Assembly: GCA_964601515.1 (NCBI GenBank)
Contig: CAZRNU010000015.1
Coordinates: 1 to 38,021 of the forward strand
Length of the DNA stretch: 38,021 nucleotides
Source of the DNA: PWND01 sp964601515
GTDB lineage: Bacteria > Bacteroidota > Bacteroidia > Bacteroidales > UBA7960
Direction: 5' to 3'
The notes under the pieces: generated by a model
Told to the model about the DNA's origin: nothing
What the model saw: only the letters and a program-made list of their open reading frames with translations
Database searches by the model: none
Shown here: positions 24,019 to 33,802 of the stretch, one piece after another
Layout: the number at the start of each line of letters is the position of its first letter
How positions within the stretch are numbered: position 1 is the stretch's first letter
Translations under genes and position numbers: made by a program

Positions 24019-25473
24019 ATGTTATTTAACTCCATAGATTTTGCGATATTTCTGCCTATAGTTTTTATTCTCTATTGGTTTGTTTTTGGGAAGAACATAA
24101 AATTTCAAAATATCTTTATTGTTCTGGCAAGCTATTTCTTTTACGGTTGTTGGGATTGGCGGTTTCTATCACTAATTATTTTTAGCACCTTGATTGACTA
24201 TGTTGTTGGGCTATTATTGTTGAAGGAAGAGAGAAAAATTAAAAGGAAATTGTATTTATGGATAAGTATTGTTGTCAACATAGGGTTTTTAGGAATATTT
24301 AAATATTATAATTTTTTCATTGATAGCTTCATTTCAGCTTTTTCCTTTATGGGAAATAGTATTCAACCAAATTCTCTGAATATTATTTTACCGGTTGGTA
24401 TTAGTTTTTACACTTTTCAAACACTTAGCTATACGATTGATGTTTATAAGAGAAAACTTGAACCAACTAAAGATGTATTCGCTTTTGCTGCATTTGTGGC
24501 TTTTTTCCCTCAATTAGTTGCAGGGCCAATAGAAAGGGCGTCAAATTTATTAATTCAGTTTAAAACCCGACGATTTTTTAATTATGACAAGGCTAGTGAC
24601 GGGATAAGACAAATTTTATGGGGATTACTTAAAAAAGTTGTGATTGCAGATAATTGCGCCGAATATGTAAATTTGATTTTTAATAATTCTGAGTCCTATA
24701 GTGGAAGCACAATTGTTATAGGTGCTGTGTTTTTTGCATTTCAAATATATGGCGACTTTTCCGGTTACTCTGACATTGCGATTGGAACAGCAAGATTACT
24801 TGGATTCAATTTAATGCAAAACTTTGCATATCCTTATTTTTCTCGCGACATTGCTGAGTTTTGGAGAAGGTGGCACATTTCGCTTTCAACTTGGTTTAGA
24901 GATTACTTATATATACCGATAGGTGGAAGCAAGGGAAATAAGCTGTCAAAAATAAAAAACACATTCATTGTATTTGTTGTAAGCGGGTTTTGGCATGGTG
25001 CCAATTGGACATTTTTAGTCTGGGGATTGTTAAATGCATTGTACTTTTTACCTTTATTATTACTTAATAAAAACAGACAAAACCTTGAAATTGTCGCTAA
25101 AGGCAAAATAGGACCTACGCTAAAAGAGATTGGTTTAATTGGAACTACTTTTTTGCTTACCTGTTTTGCCTGGATATTTTTCAGAGCAGATAACCTCACT
25201 CATGCATTTTCAATGGTATCTGAAGTGTTTTCACAATCATTGTTTTCTCTACCGAATTTCACAGGCATGAAAAATGCAGTTTTTGTAGCATTGCTTATCA
25301 TTTTATTTGTTTTAATAGAATGGATAGGTCGCGATAATAAATATGCTATTGAAAATCTGGGGAAAATTAATTTTAAAACTTTAAGATGGATAGCTTATTT
25401 AGTTATTGTTTTAAGTATATACGGCTTTGGTAATTTTTCAGAAACCATAGAGTTTATTTATTTTCAGTTTTAA
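24019..25473 (+). CDS. MBOAT-family membrane O-acyltransferase (AlgI/PatA-like)
   Basis: 484 residues, polytopic. Diagnostic segments: YFFYGCWDWRFL at the start, LPVGISFYTFQTLSYTIDVY, FFPQLVAGPIERA, IYGDFSGYSDIAIG, EFWRRWHISLSTWFRDYLYIPIGG, and the catalytic histidine in SGFWHGANWTFLVWG. Such proteins carry acyl groups, usually acetyl, across the membrane to extracytoplasmic glycans. The next gene encodes an SGNH-like partner, the standard two-component O-acetylation pair. Confidence 0.95.
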   Translation: MLFNSIDFAIFLPIVFILYWFVFGKNIKFQNIFIVLASYFFYGCWDWRFLSLIIFSTLIDYVVGLLLLKEERKIKRKLYLWISIVVNIGFLGIFKYYNFFIDSFISAFSFMGNSIQPNSLNIILPVGISFYTFQTLSYTIDVYKRKLEPTKDVFAFAAFVAFFPQLVAGPIERASNLLIQFKTRRFFNYDKASDGIRQILWGLLKKVVIADNCAEYVNLIFNNSESYSGSTIVIGAVFFAFQIYGDFSGYSDIAIGTARLLGFNLMQNFAYPYFSRDIAEFWRRWHISLSTWFRDYLYIPIGGSKGNKLSKIKNTFIVFVVSGFWHGANWTFLVWGLLNALYFLPLLLLNKNRQNLEIVAKGKIGPTLKEIGLIGTTFLLTCFAWIFFRADNLTHAFSMVSEVFSQSLFSLPNFTGMKNAVFVALLIILFVLIEWIGRDNKYAIENLGKINFKTLRWIAYLVIVLSIYGFGNFSETIEFIYFQF

Positions 25474-25479
25474 AAAAAA

Positions 25480-26376
25480 ATGAATAGATTTTTAATAAAT
25501 GCTTTAAAGTTCGCGACTTTGTTAGTGGCAATAAATCTATTAATGTATATGATTTTGGAGCCAATTTATTTAAGAAAATACAACCAAATTGACATAACCT
25601 TTTCGAAATACTTATTAGCCGATTCTCATGGAGAGAGACTTGGCAATTATGCAGAAACATTTGGCATTTACAATTTTGCAGCCGACAGTGATTCTTATCA
25701 GGACATGCTTAGAAAACTAAAGTTTTTAGTAAAAAACACAAATGTGGATACAATATTTATTTCTAGCGGAGACCACCTACTGTCAGAATATCGAGAAGAT
25801 ATGAATAACATTGACAGATCTGTTGTTTTTACATATCCTAATGAATTTAAAAGTAAGTATCAATATTTCAAAAACAAATATTTAATATATTATTTCCCAT
25901 TGTTTAACCCCAAAACTCGATTGCTTCTAAAAGGATATATTAGCTCTAGAGTTGAGGCTTTTTTTTCGAATAATAGTAATGGCATCAAGGATAACATTGC
26001 TTGGGAGGATGTTGATATTGAAGAAAAAATCAAATTTTCAGAAGGAAGAGCTAAAAACCAGTTTCCGAATAGCAATAAGTCAGTAATACTTGAACAAAAC
26101 TTACTGGAAATAATTCAAATATGCCAATCCAACAACATTGAATTGATAGGAATCAAATTTCCTCTTACAATTGAATATTATAATGCATTAAAGAATAGGG
26201 ATTATGCTGAAAATGACGTATTATCCGAACACGGATATAATATACTTGATTTTACAAAAGAGTATTTCGACAAGCCAAATTTCTTTTATAACCCCGATCA
26301 CTTAAATCAACAAGGAGGAGAATGTTTTGCAAATAAACTTGGAGAATGGTTAAAAAACGAGATTAAGCAACAATAA
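25480..26376 (+). CDS. SGNH-hydrolase-like acyltransferase partner of the MBOAT (AlgJ/DltD-like role)
   Basis: 298 residues: an N-terminal signal-anchor (about residues 8-28), then an extracytoplasmic SGNH-like domain. The nucleophile block is LADSHG (S49), and block V is NPDHLNQQGG (H274). The acidic residue usually three positions before the His is Asn here (N271), with an Asp directly before the His (D273). It starts 6 nt after the MBOAT gene. I infer that it receives the acyl group from the MBOAT and transfers it to the glycan, as AlgJ/AlgX do for alginate. Confidence 0.78.
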   Translation: MNRFLINALKFATLLVAINLLMYMILEPIYLRKYNQIDITFSKYLLADSHGERLGNYAETFGIYNFAADSDSYQDMLRKLKFLVKNTNVDTIFISSGDHLLSEYREDMNNIDRSVVFTYPNEFKSKYQYFKNKYLIYYFPLFNPKTRLLLKGYISSRVEAFFSNNSNGIKDNIAWEDVDIEEKIKFSEGRAKNQFPNSNKSVILEQNLLEIIQICQSNNIELIGIKFPLTIEYYNALKNRDYAENDVLSEHGYNILDFTKEYFDKPNFFYNPDHLNQQGGECFANKLGEWLKNEIKQQ

Positions 26377-26385
26377 CAGGCAATT

Positions 26386-27675
26386 ATGGTTTATTTTATT
26401 TTTGGAGGAATTCAAGCATATTTATTATTTCTTGCATTTTTTAGAAAAAAAGAGTTCGCACTTTTTTTTGTGCTCTCCGCAGTTGCTGTTGATATTCTAC
26501 TTCCCTTTTTCCCGGTTAGATTTGGTATAGTTCCTTTAGTAGCTTACTCTCAGCTATTTAGTATAATTGTTTTTTTAAAAGGATTCATTTTTAAAGTACC
26601 AAGAGCATTTCTACTGTTATTTGTTTATTTATTAATAGTTGTTCTAATTAATGGAGATAAAGTTGCAGCACTTGTAAAAATGTCAAATATAAGCTCTGTT
26701 TTTTTAATGCTACCAGTGGGGTTAATGTATAAAAATGAAATGAAATTTGACAATAAACTATTAAGAGTATCAGTAATAATTCTATCCATCATCATATTAT
26801 ATATATTGTTGATTCAAGTTTTTAAATTCGAAGCAGTTGCCTCAAGAGGTTACTCAGACTTTTTTATTGCTGGCGCATTTTATCAAAGTAAAATAAATAT
26901 TGTTGCATTTTGCATTGTAATTGTTATAGGGCTAACTAATTTCAATCAGAAATTTCCTAAAATATTCCTAAATATTATAACAGTTGTGTTGGGATATCTC
27001 ATAATATTGCTAAACATGAAAAGGTCAACAATAATAATAAGCATTTTTGGGACTGTTGCTCTTCTTATGTTTAACAAAAAAAATCTGCTTATAGGTGCAA
27101 TATTGTCTGTTTTAATGACATTCATTTTTTCCTTTTCCGGAACTTTTGAAGAAATTTTTTCACAACAACTCAAAGCAAGAGGAGATAAAGTTCAAGTAGA
27201 AAGCATTGAAAAAGAAGGGAGGTATCTTGAATATCTACATATAACTGAATACATCTCATTGTATGCAAACAACAGGAGTAGATATTTGGGTAATGGTTTT
27301 TCGGGCTCAAATAACTTCGGATTACTATTCTATGGAAGAGAAAGAGCAATTCACACTGATTATATATTTCTGGTATATACTACAGGAATAATTGGGATTG
27401 CGCTTTTTTTGTTTTTAATGTATAAAGTCATTAGACTTTGGATTTCAACATATTTAGCCAGAATTCGCAAAAAACAATACGACAATCGAAGGCTACACCT
27501 TAGTCTGGCGCTTTTATTAATGGTTGCTGTTTTGCCCGTTTTTGGCGGCACTTTTGTATCTATAGGGGGAACTAGTTTAGCGTATTTCACAATTGGTTAT
27601 TGTTTGTCAAACGCTTTTGAATTAATTAAAAAAACGAGATCAAACCCAAATGAAATATCTGGCAATTCACAATAA
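26386..27675 (+). CDS. Wzy-type O-antigen polymerase / ligase-like membrane protein
   Basis: 429 residues with around 10-12 hydrophobic segments and one large polar loop (about residues 255-315). That loop contains EKEGRYLEY, YLGNGFSG and RERAIHTDYIFLVYTTGIIG, the arrangement seen in Wzy/WaaL-fold proteins (H-x-D before a hydrophobic helix). The gene for the flippase is close by, so a polymerase in a Wzx/Wzy system is most likely; a ligase cannot be excluded. It overlaps the ATP-grasp gene by 26 nt. Confidence 0.78.
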   Translation: MVYFIFGGIQAYLLFLAFFRKKEFALFFVLSAVAVDILLPFFPVRFGIVPLVAYSQLFSIIVFLKGFIFKVPRAFLLLFVYLLIVVLINGDKVAALVKMSNISSVFLMLPVGLMYKNEMKFDNKLLRVSVIILSIIILYILLIQVFKFEAVASRGYSDFFIAGAFYQSKINIVAFCIVIVIGLTNFNQKFPKIFLNIITVVLGYLIILLNMKRSTIIISIFGTVALLMFNKKNLLIGAILSVLMTFIFSFSGTFEEIFSQQLKARGDKVQVESIEKEGRYLEYLHITEYISLYANNRSRYLGNGFSGSNNFGLLFYGRERAIHTDYIFLVYTTGIIGIALFLFLMYKVIRLWISTYLARIRKKQYDNRRLHLSLALLLMVAVLPVFGGTFVSIGGTSLAYFTIGYCLSNAFELIKKTRSNPNEISGNSQ

Positions 27676-28672
27676 CCCCGGAGGTTATTCCGACAAATGG
27701 ATAGAATACTGTGAAATAAATTCTATTCCTTTCAAATTAGTAAATTGCTATAATTCGAGCATAGTTAACGAGTTGGAAGATTGTTTTGGCCTAATGTGGC
27801 ACTGGGATCACAACCACCCTGCTACTAATTTACTTGCACAACAATTATCAAATATGTTAGCTAAGGAAGGGAAACACGTATTTCCGGATTTCAACACCTC
27901 ATGGCATTTTGATGATAAGATTGCTCAATCTTTTCTTTTAAAGTCAATTAATGCCCCCATTCCGGAAACAAAAGTTTTTTTTAGAAAAGAAGAAGCTCTG
28001 GATTGGATTATTTCTGCGAAAAAACCATTGATATTTAAACTACGTCGTGGAGCAGGTTCTTCTAATGTCTTTTTAGTAAAATCAAAATCACAAGCCAAAA
28101 AACTTATTATAAAAGCCTTCGGAAAAGGATTTAAAAACCCGACTTTTAAAAACTTAATTAAAGACAAATTTAGAAACAAACTAAAGCAAAACTCTTTTCG
28201 TTCTTATGCATCATTTTTTAAATCAATTGTTAAGTACTTTAAAGGTTCTGAAGAGTTTTATGTATCAAGAGAAAGAGGCTATGCCTATTTTCAGGAGTTT
28301 ATTCCCGGCAATGATCATGATATTAGAATAGTTGTAATAGGCAATAAGGCTTTCGGAATAAAACGACTTATTAGAAAAGACGACTTCAGAGCATCCGGTA
28401 GCGGGCAAATTATCCACGATATTAGCCAAATTCCATTGAAATGCTTCGAGACTTCATTTGAACTTAACAAAAGTCTTAAAATGCAATGTGTAGCATTTGA
28501 TTATGTTTTTAAGAATAATGATCCTGTTTTGCTTGAGATTAGCTTTGGTTTTAGCGTTAAAGGTTATCGCGATTGCTCGGGCTATTACACATCAGATTTG
28601 AAATGGCATGAAGGCAGTTTTTCCCCTGAATATTTTATAATTGAAGATTTTTTAAAGACATACTCGAAATAA
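27650..28672 (+). CDS. RimK-like ATP-grasp protein (first of two related copies)
   Basis: 340 residues. An N-terminal pre-ATP-grasp domain (~1-90) is followed by an ATP-grasp core: KPLIFKLRRGAGSSNVFLV (ATP lysine and glycine loop, near 125-145), YFQEFIPGNDHDIRIVVIGNKAFGIKR (near 220-245), FRASGSG and the metal-binding PVLLEISFGF. ATP-grasp enzymes activate a carboxylate as acyl-phosphate and join it to an amine or thiol. The gene at 33789 encodes a related protein with the same FQEFIP and ASGS blocks. In a glycan operon, a likely job is ligating an amino acid to a uronic or nonulosonic acid, or making its donor, but no substrate can be read from sequence. Confidence 0.8.
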   Translation: MKYLAIHNNPGGYSDKWIEYCEINSIPFKLVNCYNSSIVNELEDCFGLMWHWDHNHPATNLLAQQLSNMLAKEGKHVFPDFNTSWHFDDKIAQSFLLKSINAPIPETKVFFRKEEALDWIISAKKPLIFKLRRGAGSSNVFLVKSKSQAKKLIIKAFGKGFKNPTFKNLIKDKFRNKLKQNSFRSYASFFKSIVKYFKGSEEFYVSRERGYAYFQEFIPGNDHDIRIVVIGNKAFGIKRLIRKDDFRASGSGQIIHDISQIPLKCFETSFELNKSLKMQCVAFDYVFKNNDPVLLEISFGFSVKGYRDCSGYYTSDLKWHEGSFSPEYFIIEDFLKTYSK

Positions 28673-29746
28673 GTGAAGAATATTTTATTTGTTAATGAAA
28701 GTATTGGAATGGGGGGAAAGGAAAGGCAAATGTCTTTATTGATTAATAACCTTTATGGTCGATATTCAGTTACTCTTGTGTTAAGAGAAAATAAAATTTC
28801 ATTTGATTTAAACAGCTCAAATGTTAAAGTATTTTTCCCTGCAAGAAGGTTGTCGAATTTCAGAATGATATTTTTCTTAATCAAAATCATTCAAATAACA
28901 AAACCAGACATAATTCACTCTTGGAATGGAGTTTTGACATTTTGCTGTGTAATAGCCAAAATACTTTCACTAAGCAAAGCGCGCATAATTGATGGCTCTG
29001 TAAGGTATTCAAAAAAACAAAGCCCTTATACAATTGCATTTTGGTTAATTAAGGTTGCAAGATTTTTCTCAGCAAGAGTGGTTGCAAATTCTAAATCAGG
29101 GCTAATCTCTATTAACAAATCTGAAAACAAAAAATATAAAGTTATCTATAATGGATTTGATGGAAAAAGGTTAGAAAAATTAAATAACCTTAATGAAAAC
29201 AACAATAATGTTTTTGCAATAACCCAATTAGCAAATTTTACTCCTCCGAAAGACTATAAAACGCTAGTTCTGTCGGGACTTCATATAACACAAAAATATC
29301 CGGAGGTAGTGTTTCATTTTGTTGGAGATGGGCCCGAAAGAGAAAATATTGAAAAACTAATCCCAAATTCAAGTAAACGGTTTTTTGTTTTTCATGGGCA
29401 ACTGGAACATCCCGAAGAAATTCTCCTCAAATCAGACGTCGGAGTGCTATTAAACAAAAAAGGACATTGTGAGGGAATGTCCAATTCAATTATGGAATAT
29501 ATGGCGTTTGCTCTGCCTGTGATTTGCACAAACGATGGAGGAAGCCCGGAGCTGGTCTCAGAAAATGAGACCGGGTTTTTATTAAAACATGAGGATATGA
29601 CTTCCTTAATTGCAAGTCTTGAGGTTTTGATAAAGAACCCTGAATTAAGAAAAAAGATGGGAAATGCAGGAAAACAAAAAATCTTGACGCAATTTTCAAC
29701 AGAAACAATGGCGGCAAATTATTACAATCTTTACGACAATCTTTAG
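28673..29746 (+). CDS. GT4-family glycosyltransferase
   Basis: 357 residues starting with GTG immediately after the previous stop codon. It has the GT-B layout: an N-terminal acceptor domain (FVNESIGMGGKERQMSLLI, IIHSWNG) and a C-terminal nucleotide-sugar domain (FHFVGDGPERENIEKL, then EGMSNSIMEYMAFALPVICT with the E-x7-E motif, near 265). It adds a sugar to the lipid-linked repeat unit at the inner membrane; donor unknown. Confidence 0.92.
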   Translation: MKNILFVNESIGMGGKERQMSLLINNLYGRYSVTLVLRENKISFDLNSSNVKVFFPARRLSNFRMIFFLIKIIQITKPDIIHSWNGVLTFCCVIAKILSLSKARIIDGSVRYSKKQSPYTIAFWLIKVARFFSARVVANSKSGLISINKSENKKYKVIYNGFDGKRLEKLNNLNENNNNVFAITQLANFTPPKDYKTLVLSGLHITQKYPEVVFHFVGDGPERENIEKLIPNSSKRFFVFHGQLEHPEEILLKSDVGVLLNKKGHCEGMSNSIMEYMAFALPVICTNDGGSPELVSENETGFLLKHEDMTSLIASLEVLIKNPELRKKMGNAGKQKILTQFSTETMAANYYNLYDNL

Positions 29747-29749
29747 TAA

Positions 29750-31522
29750 ATGGGTGCGTTTTACATTTCTCCCAAGGGAAATCCAATCTCAGATAAAGTT
29801 TTTGATCTTTTCAAAGAAAAGGGATTTTCAAACCCTTTAGAATTTGAACTAAGCAATATAAAACTACTTATTTATAAAAAACAGCTATTTGATTCTATAA
29901 ACTATGTTGAAGAAAAGAAAAGCAAGATGTTTGTCGTTGGCACCTGTTTTTATGTCAATGAAAAATATGAGGAAGGATTAAAGAGAATATTATCGGATTT
30001 TATTAATAATAAACTCAATCAAAAGAAAATATTAGGAAGCTATTTTATCCTATTCTACCATGAAGAAAAAGTTTCATTTATTACTGACCCGGGCGGAATT
30101 CAAAATGTTTTTTACAACAACGAAACAGGGATAATATCATCTTCTTTTTTAGCTGGTATTATCGGTGTAAGTGAAAATATTGGAAAACTCAAAATAAATA
30201 GAGAAGCATTAGCTGAAATTCTAGTAACAGGCTCCTTAATCGGGAGTGAAACAATGGTAAACGAGATTCAAAGGTTTCTTTGGTTTGCAGATGATAATTT
30301 GCCAAATATATCGAAAGCAATTACTTTAAATCAACCTTCAAGCGATAATGAAAAAAAAGGATATAACTCACCTGTTGAAGCCGCAGCTGCACAAAATCTA
30401 ATTTTACTTCAATATCTTGAAAGCATTAAAAATGTATTAGATGACATTGGTGTAGCAAGCGGATTATCAGGAGGACTTGACAGCAGATTGTTGTATCTTG
30501 CCTTAAAAAGGAAAACTTCAAATTATAGTATTTATACTACATCCCGACATATTCAAAATATTGAGGTAAAAATAGCAGAAAGACTTACAGATTCAGCCGG
30601 CGATAAGCTTATTAAGATTCCATACAAATCATATATTGAAAAAAAAGAAAAGGAACTAAATGAGACATTATATGAAAATTTCATTTATAATGATGGTTTA
30701 ATAAGGACGTACCAATTATGGCATGAAGAAATTAAAGGGAAGAAATACATTCATGAACTATATAAAGAAAAAAGAATTGGTTTTTCAGGAATTGGCGGAG
30801 AGCAATACAGAAACAGCCATTTTCTTAGTAAAAGGCGAAAATATAATCTTCCCAAGTTTATATTTTTTGAGTTAATATATCGTCATTCCGGAAACCCATT
30901 CATAAGTAGAAAAAACAAAAATCAATTGGTAAAATACATTGAAGGAAAAATTAGGAAAAACTTGAACTTAACTGAAAAATCTCACATAAGCTTTGTTAAT
31001 ATAATGAGGTTTTATAACGAAGTATATAATGTATCAAACCGCACAACCAGAAATAACATTGAAAATCAATCTGTTTTCTTTTTAAGCCCATTTGCCGATT
31101 ATTTTGTTTCTCAAAAAGCCTATAATGCTATTCCTTATTTAGGGATGCATTACGGTTTTGAAAAACATATGCTGAAACAACTTTCACCTGAATTATCCAA
31201 TGTTAACACGGATCATGGTTTTGCAGCAGCTGATAGAAGTATCCCGATTAGATATTCTTTGGTTTTTTGGTTAAAGAATCTGGCGGGATTGGAATTATAT
31301 AACAGAATATATTATAAACTTAAGAGAAACAAAGGCAAAACCTATCATGAAATGATAATGAGGCATAAGCATCTTAAAATTTACATTGATAAAATAAAAC
31401 AGCTTGATTTAGGTATAGATATCCAAAAACTTTCACAAAGCAACCTTGTGTTTCCAATGGTTTTAGAGACCGGTTTTTTTATTAACCAAATGGAGCCCTT
31501 TTTAAAGATAGAAGATGATTAA
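29750..31522 (+). CDS. Asparagine-synthetase-like protein without the glutaminase nucleophile
   Basis: 590 residues. The N-terminal ~200 residues resemble the Ntn glutaminase domain (ILGSYFILFYHEEKVSFITDPGGIQNVFY), but the protein starts M-G-A-F, so the Cys2 nucleophile of AsnB is absent. The synthetase domain keeps the ATP-pyrophosphatase P-loop SGGLDS at residues 240-245 and a FSGIGGEQYRN segment. Family members without Cys2 adenylate a carboxylate and form amides from free ammonia or an internal amine, as in beta-lactam synthetase. In a polysaccharide locus, amidation of a uronic or nonulosonic acid carboxyl is a plausible role. It overlaps the next gene by 8 nt. Confidence 0.82.
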   Translation: MGAFYISPKGNPISDKVFDLFKEKGFSNPLEFELSNIKLLIYKKQLFDSINYVEEKKSKMFVVGTCFYVNEKYEEGLKRILSDFINNKLNQKKILGSYFILFYHEEKVSFITDPGGIQNVFYNNETGIISSSFLAGIIGVSENIGKLKINREALAEILVTGSLIGSETMVNEIQRFLWFADDNLPNISKAITLNQPSSDNEKKGYNSPVEAAAAQNLILLQYLESIKNVLDDIGVASGLSGGLDSRLLYLALKRKTSNYSIYTTSRHIQNIEVKIAERLTDSAGDKLIKIPYKSYIEKKEKELNETLYENFIYNDGLIRTYQLWHEEIKGKKYIHELYKEKRIGFSGIGGEQYRNSHFLSKRRKYNLPKFIFFELIYRHSGNPFISRKNKNQLVKYIEGKIRKNLNLTEKSHISFVNIMRFYNEVYNVSNRTTRNNIENQSVFFLSPFADYFVSQKAYNAIPYLGMHYGFEKHMLKQLSPELSNVNTDHGFAAADRSIPIRYSLVFWLKNLAGLELYNRIYYKLKRNKGKTYHEMIMRHKHLKIYIDKIKQLDLGIDIQKLSQSNLVFPMVLETGFFINQMEPFLKIEDD

Positions 31523-32639
31523 AAAAATAATAGCATTTTTACTCGAGAAGAAAATTGACTTTGCCGTGAAAAAGAAAATAAATAAAATGGCGAAGCAATT
31601 AATTCTGAAAAAAGACGTAAGTAATGTCACTAAAACAAACTATAACAGCAAATGGAATAATCTTAAAAAATCATTTTCCCCAAAAGCACTTTCAATTTTC
31701 TACTCAATTAACGATATAGAATCGGATTGTTATGTGCCGGAAAACATATATTATACAAAGGTCGAGCCTGTTTTGAACAACAGAACCTTTGCTATGGCTT
31801 ACGCCGATAAAAATTTTTACGAGAAATATGTGCCTGCATTCGCTCATCTTTTTCCAAAGGCTGTTTTAAGAGGTATTAATGGTGTTTTTATGAAATCTGA
31901 TTACTCAGAAGTAAGTCATAAAGAATTACTAGAAGTTTTCGTGCCAAAGACTTATTATATTATCAAACCTGCTACTGAAACCAGCGGTGGAAATCTTGTA
32001 AAGAAAATATCTTACTCTGACAACATCTTGCTAATTGACAATACAGAAATCCCGGAAAAAGTGTTTATTTCACAATTGAATGATATTTATTCAGGGTCGT
32101 TTGTTATCCAGGAAAAAATTGCTCAACACAGATGGTTTGAAGAATTTAATGAATCATCTTTGAATACTGTAAGGATTTACACATATCGGTCTGTTGAAAA
32201 TGAAGAAATTAATATTCTTAGTTCAGTGCTTAGATTTGGCAAACAGGGCAGCTTAGTTGACAATCAGGCTGCAGGCGGATTAACTTGTGGGATATCTCTT
32301 GAGGGATATCTCAACGATTTTATTTGCGATAAGTATGGAAGAATAGAGTATTCAGATGCAATAATGAAGAATAAAGCGGGAACATTAGTTCCGGGATTTG
32401 AAGAAATGACTGCTTTGTGCAAAAGAATAGCACCTCATTGGAACTATCACAGACTACTGGGGTTTGACTTTTGTTATACAAACAAAAATGAAGTGAAGCT
32501 TCTTGAAATCAATTGCAAAAACATTGAGATAAACTTTCTGCAAATGAACAATGGCCCTTTATTTGGCAAATTTACTGATGAGATTATCAAATACTGTATA
32601 GGTCGTAGAAAAAGCGTTGTTCTAGATTTTTATATATAA
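31515..32639 (+). CDS. Sugar-transfer-associated ATP-grasp protein (PF14397-like)
   Basis: 374 residues. A basic amphipathic N-terminus precedes an ATP-grasp core with YYIIKPATETSGGNLVKKIS (near 150-170), FVIQEKIAQHRWFEEFNESSLNTVRIYTYR (near 195-225; SLNTVRI is a hallmark of this family), DNQAAGGLTCGIS and the metal-site LLGFDFCYTNKNEVKLLEINCK. This family is recurrent in exopolysaccharide loci; its substrate is unknown. It lies 5 nt before the deacetylase gene. Confidence 0.82.
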   Translation: MIKKIIAFLLEKKIDFAVKKKINKMAKQLILKKDVSNVTKTNYNSKWNNLKKSFSPKALSIFYSINDIESDCYVPENIYYTKVEPVLNNRTFAMAYADKNFYEKYVPAFAHLFPKAVLRGINGVFMKSDYSEVSHKELLEVFVPKTYYIIKPATETSGGNLVKKISYSDNILLIDNTEIPEKVFISQLNDIYSGSFVIQEKIAQHRWFEEFNESSLNTVRIYTYRSVENEEINILSSVLRFGKQGSLVDNQAAGGLTCGISLEGYLNDFICDKYGRIEYSDAIMKNKAGTLVPGFEEMTALCKRIAPHWNYHRLLGFDFCYTNKNEVKLLEINCKNIEINFLQMNNGPLFGKFTDEIIKYCIGRRKSVVLDFYI

Positions 32640-32644
32640 TTCCA

Positions 32645-33802
32645 ATGAGTAATATTCCTGTTTTTTATTATCATTCAATTGCTCCTGTTAAGGACAAAGG
32701 CTGGTATAAGTCTTACTTGACAATGGAATTGAAATATTTTGAGGATTTTCTTAAATATCTTTTTAAAAAAAGATATGAATTCTTGTTTCTTGATGAGTAT
32801 TTTGAGTATAAAACAAAAAACTGCTTTAAAACAAAAAAAATAATTTGCCTAACCTTTGATGACGGATACCTTGATAATTTCGTGTATGTATATCCATTGC
32901 TGAAAAAATATAATGCAAAGGGAACAATATTCGTAAGCCCTGAATATGTTCAAAAAGAGACACAAATCAGACCTACTCTCGAAGATTTATGGGATGGTAA
33001 AGTGAAAGAAGAAGAACTGATGTCATCCGGATTTGTTAACTGGAATGAAATGCTTAAGATGGAGGAGTCTAAAGTGGTTGAGATACAATCTCACACCATG
33101 ACACATACTAAATATTTCGCAAGCGACAAAATAAGAGAATTTCATCATCCTAAATCAAATTATTTAAACCCTATATCTAACCTGTTTCCCGAGAGAAAAC
33201 CATACTATATTCTTGACAAAGAGTTTAAGCACTTACTTCCCTATGGAACTCCATTCTTTGAAGAAAAGTCAGCAATGATTTCTAGAAGAGTATATATCAA
33301 TGAAGAGTTCAATAAGGAATGTATATCTCTTCTAAGTAAATATGATTTCAATCATTATAATTTTGAAGATTGTTTTGAAAAGATAAAGGAGACGTATGAA
33401 AATTATAAGAAAAAAGAAGCATTAATTACCCATATTGAATCTTCAGCAGATTATGAAAAAAGAATTAGATGGGAAATTAGTGAATCCAAGAGATTAATTG
33501 AGAATCACCTGAATAAAAAGATTAATCATATATGTTGGCCACATGGCGATTACAATAATCTTTGTCATGAGATTGCAAGAGAAGTGGGATATAAATCAAG
33601 TCATATAGTTTTAAAAAGAGGTGAAAAGAACATTTATAATGATCGCTTCGACCGCACAGGGTCTAATGTAGTTCGCAAAAATAGATTTCTTACTTTATTT
33701 AAAGCAAAATATAAACTTGGATCTTATACCGGAAAATGGCCATATTCTCAATTTAAAAAGATCTACAGCGTTTTTTCAAATTCAAAAAATGGAACCTATT
33801 AA
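32645..33802 (+). CDS. Polysaccharide deacetylase family protein (CE4/NodB fold)
   Basis: 385 residues. The metal-binding triad is complete: D73 in TFDDGY (D72 is the general base) and H150/H154 in SHTMTH. The C-terminal WPHGDYNN matches motif 3-4 of the family, where R/P-x-G is more usual. No signal peptide is seen, suggesting action on cytoplasmic precursors rather than on exported polymer. A long insertion (about 155-235) separates the metal site from the rest. It might remove an N-acetyl group to expose an amine for ligation by the neighbouring ATP-grasp proteins; this is inference. Confidence 0.85.
   Translation: MSNIPVFYYHSIAPVKDKGWYKSYLTMELKYFEDFLKYLFKKRYEFLFLDEYFEYKTKNCFKTKKIICLTFDDGYLDNFVYVYPLLKKYNAKGTIFVSPEYVQKETQIRPTLEDLWDGKVKEEELMSSGFVNWNEMLKMEESKVVEIQSHTMTHTKYFASDKIREFHHPKSNYLNPISNLFPERKPYYILDKEFKHLLPYGTPFFEEKSAMISRRVYINEEFNKECISLLSKYDFNHYNFEDCFEKIKETYENYKKKEALITHIESSADYEKRIRWEISESKRLIENHLNKKINHICWPHGDYNNLCHEIAREVGYKSSHIVLKRGEKNIYNDRFDRTGSNVVRKNRFLTLFKAKYKLGSYTGKWPYSQFKKIYSVFSNSKNGTY

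Noticed and set aside
33717..33788. Longer N-terminus for the second RimK-like ATP-grasp protein
   Set aside because: The 24 extra codons lie inside the deacetylase gene and have no ATP-grasp character, whereas MEPIKAVILRNE from 33789 starts a normal first strand.
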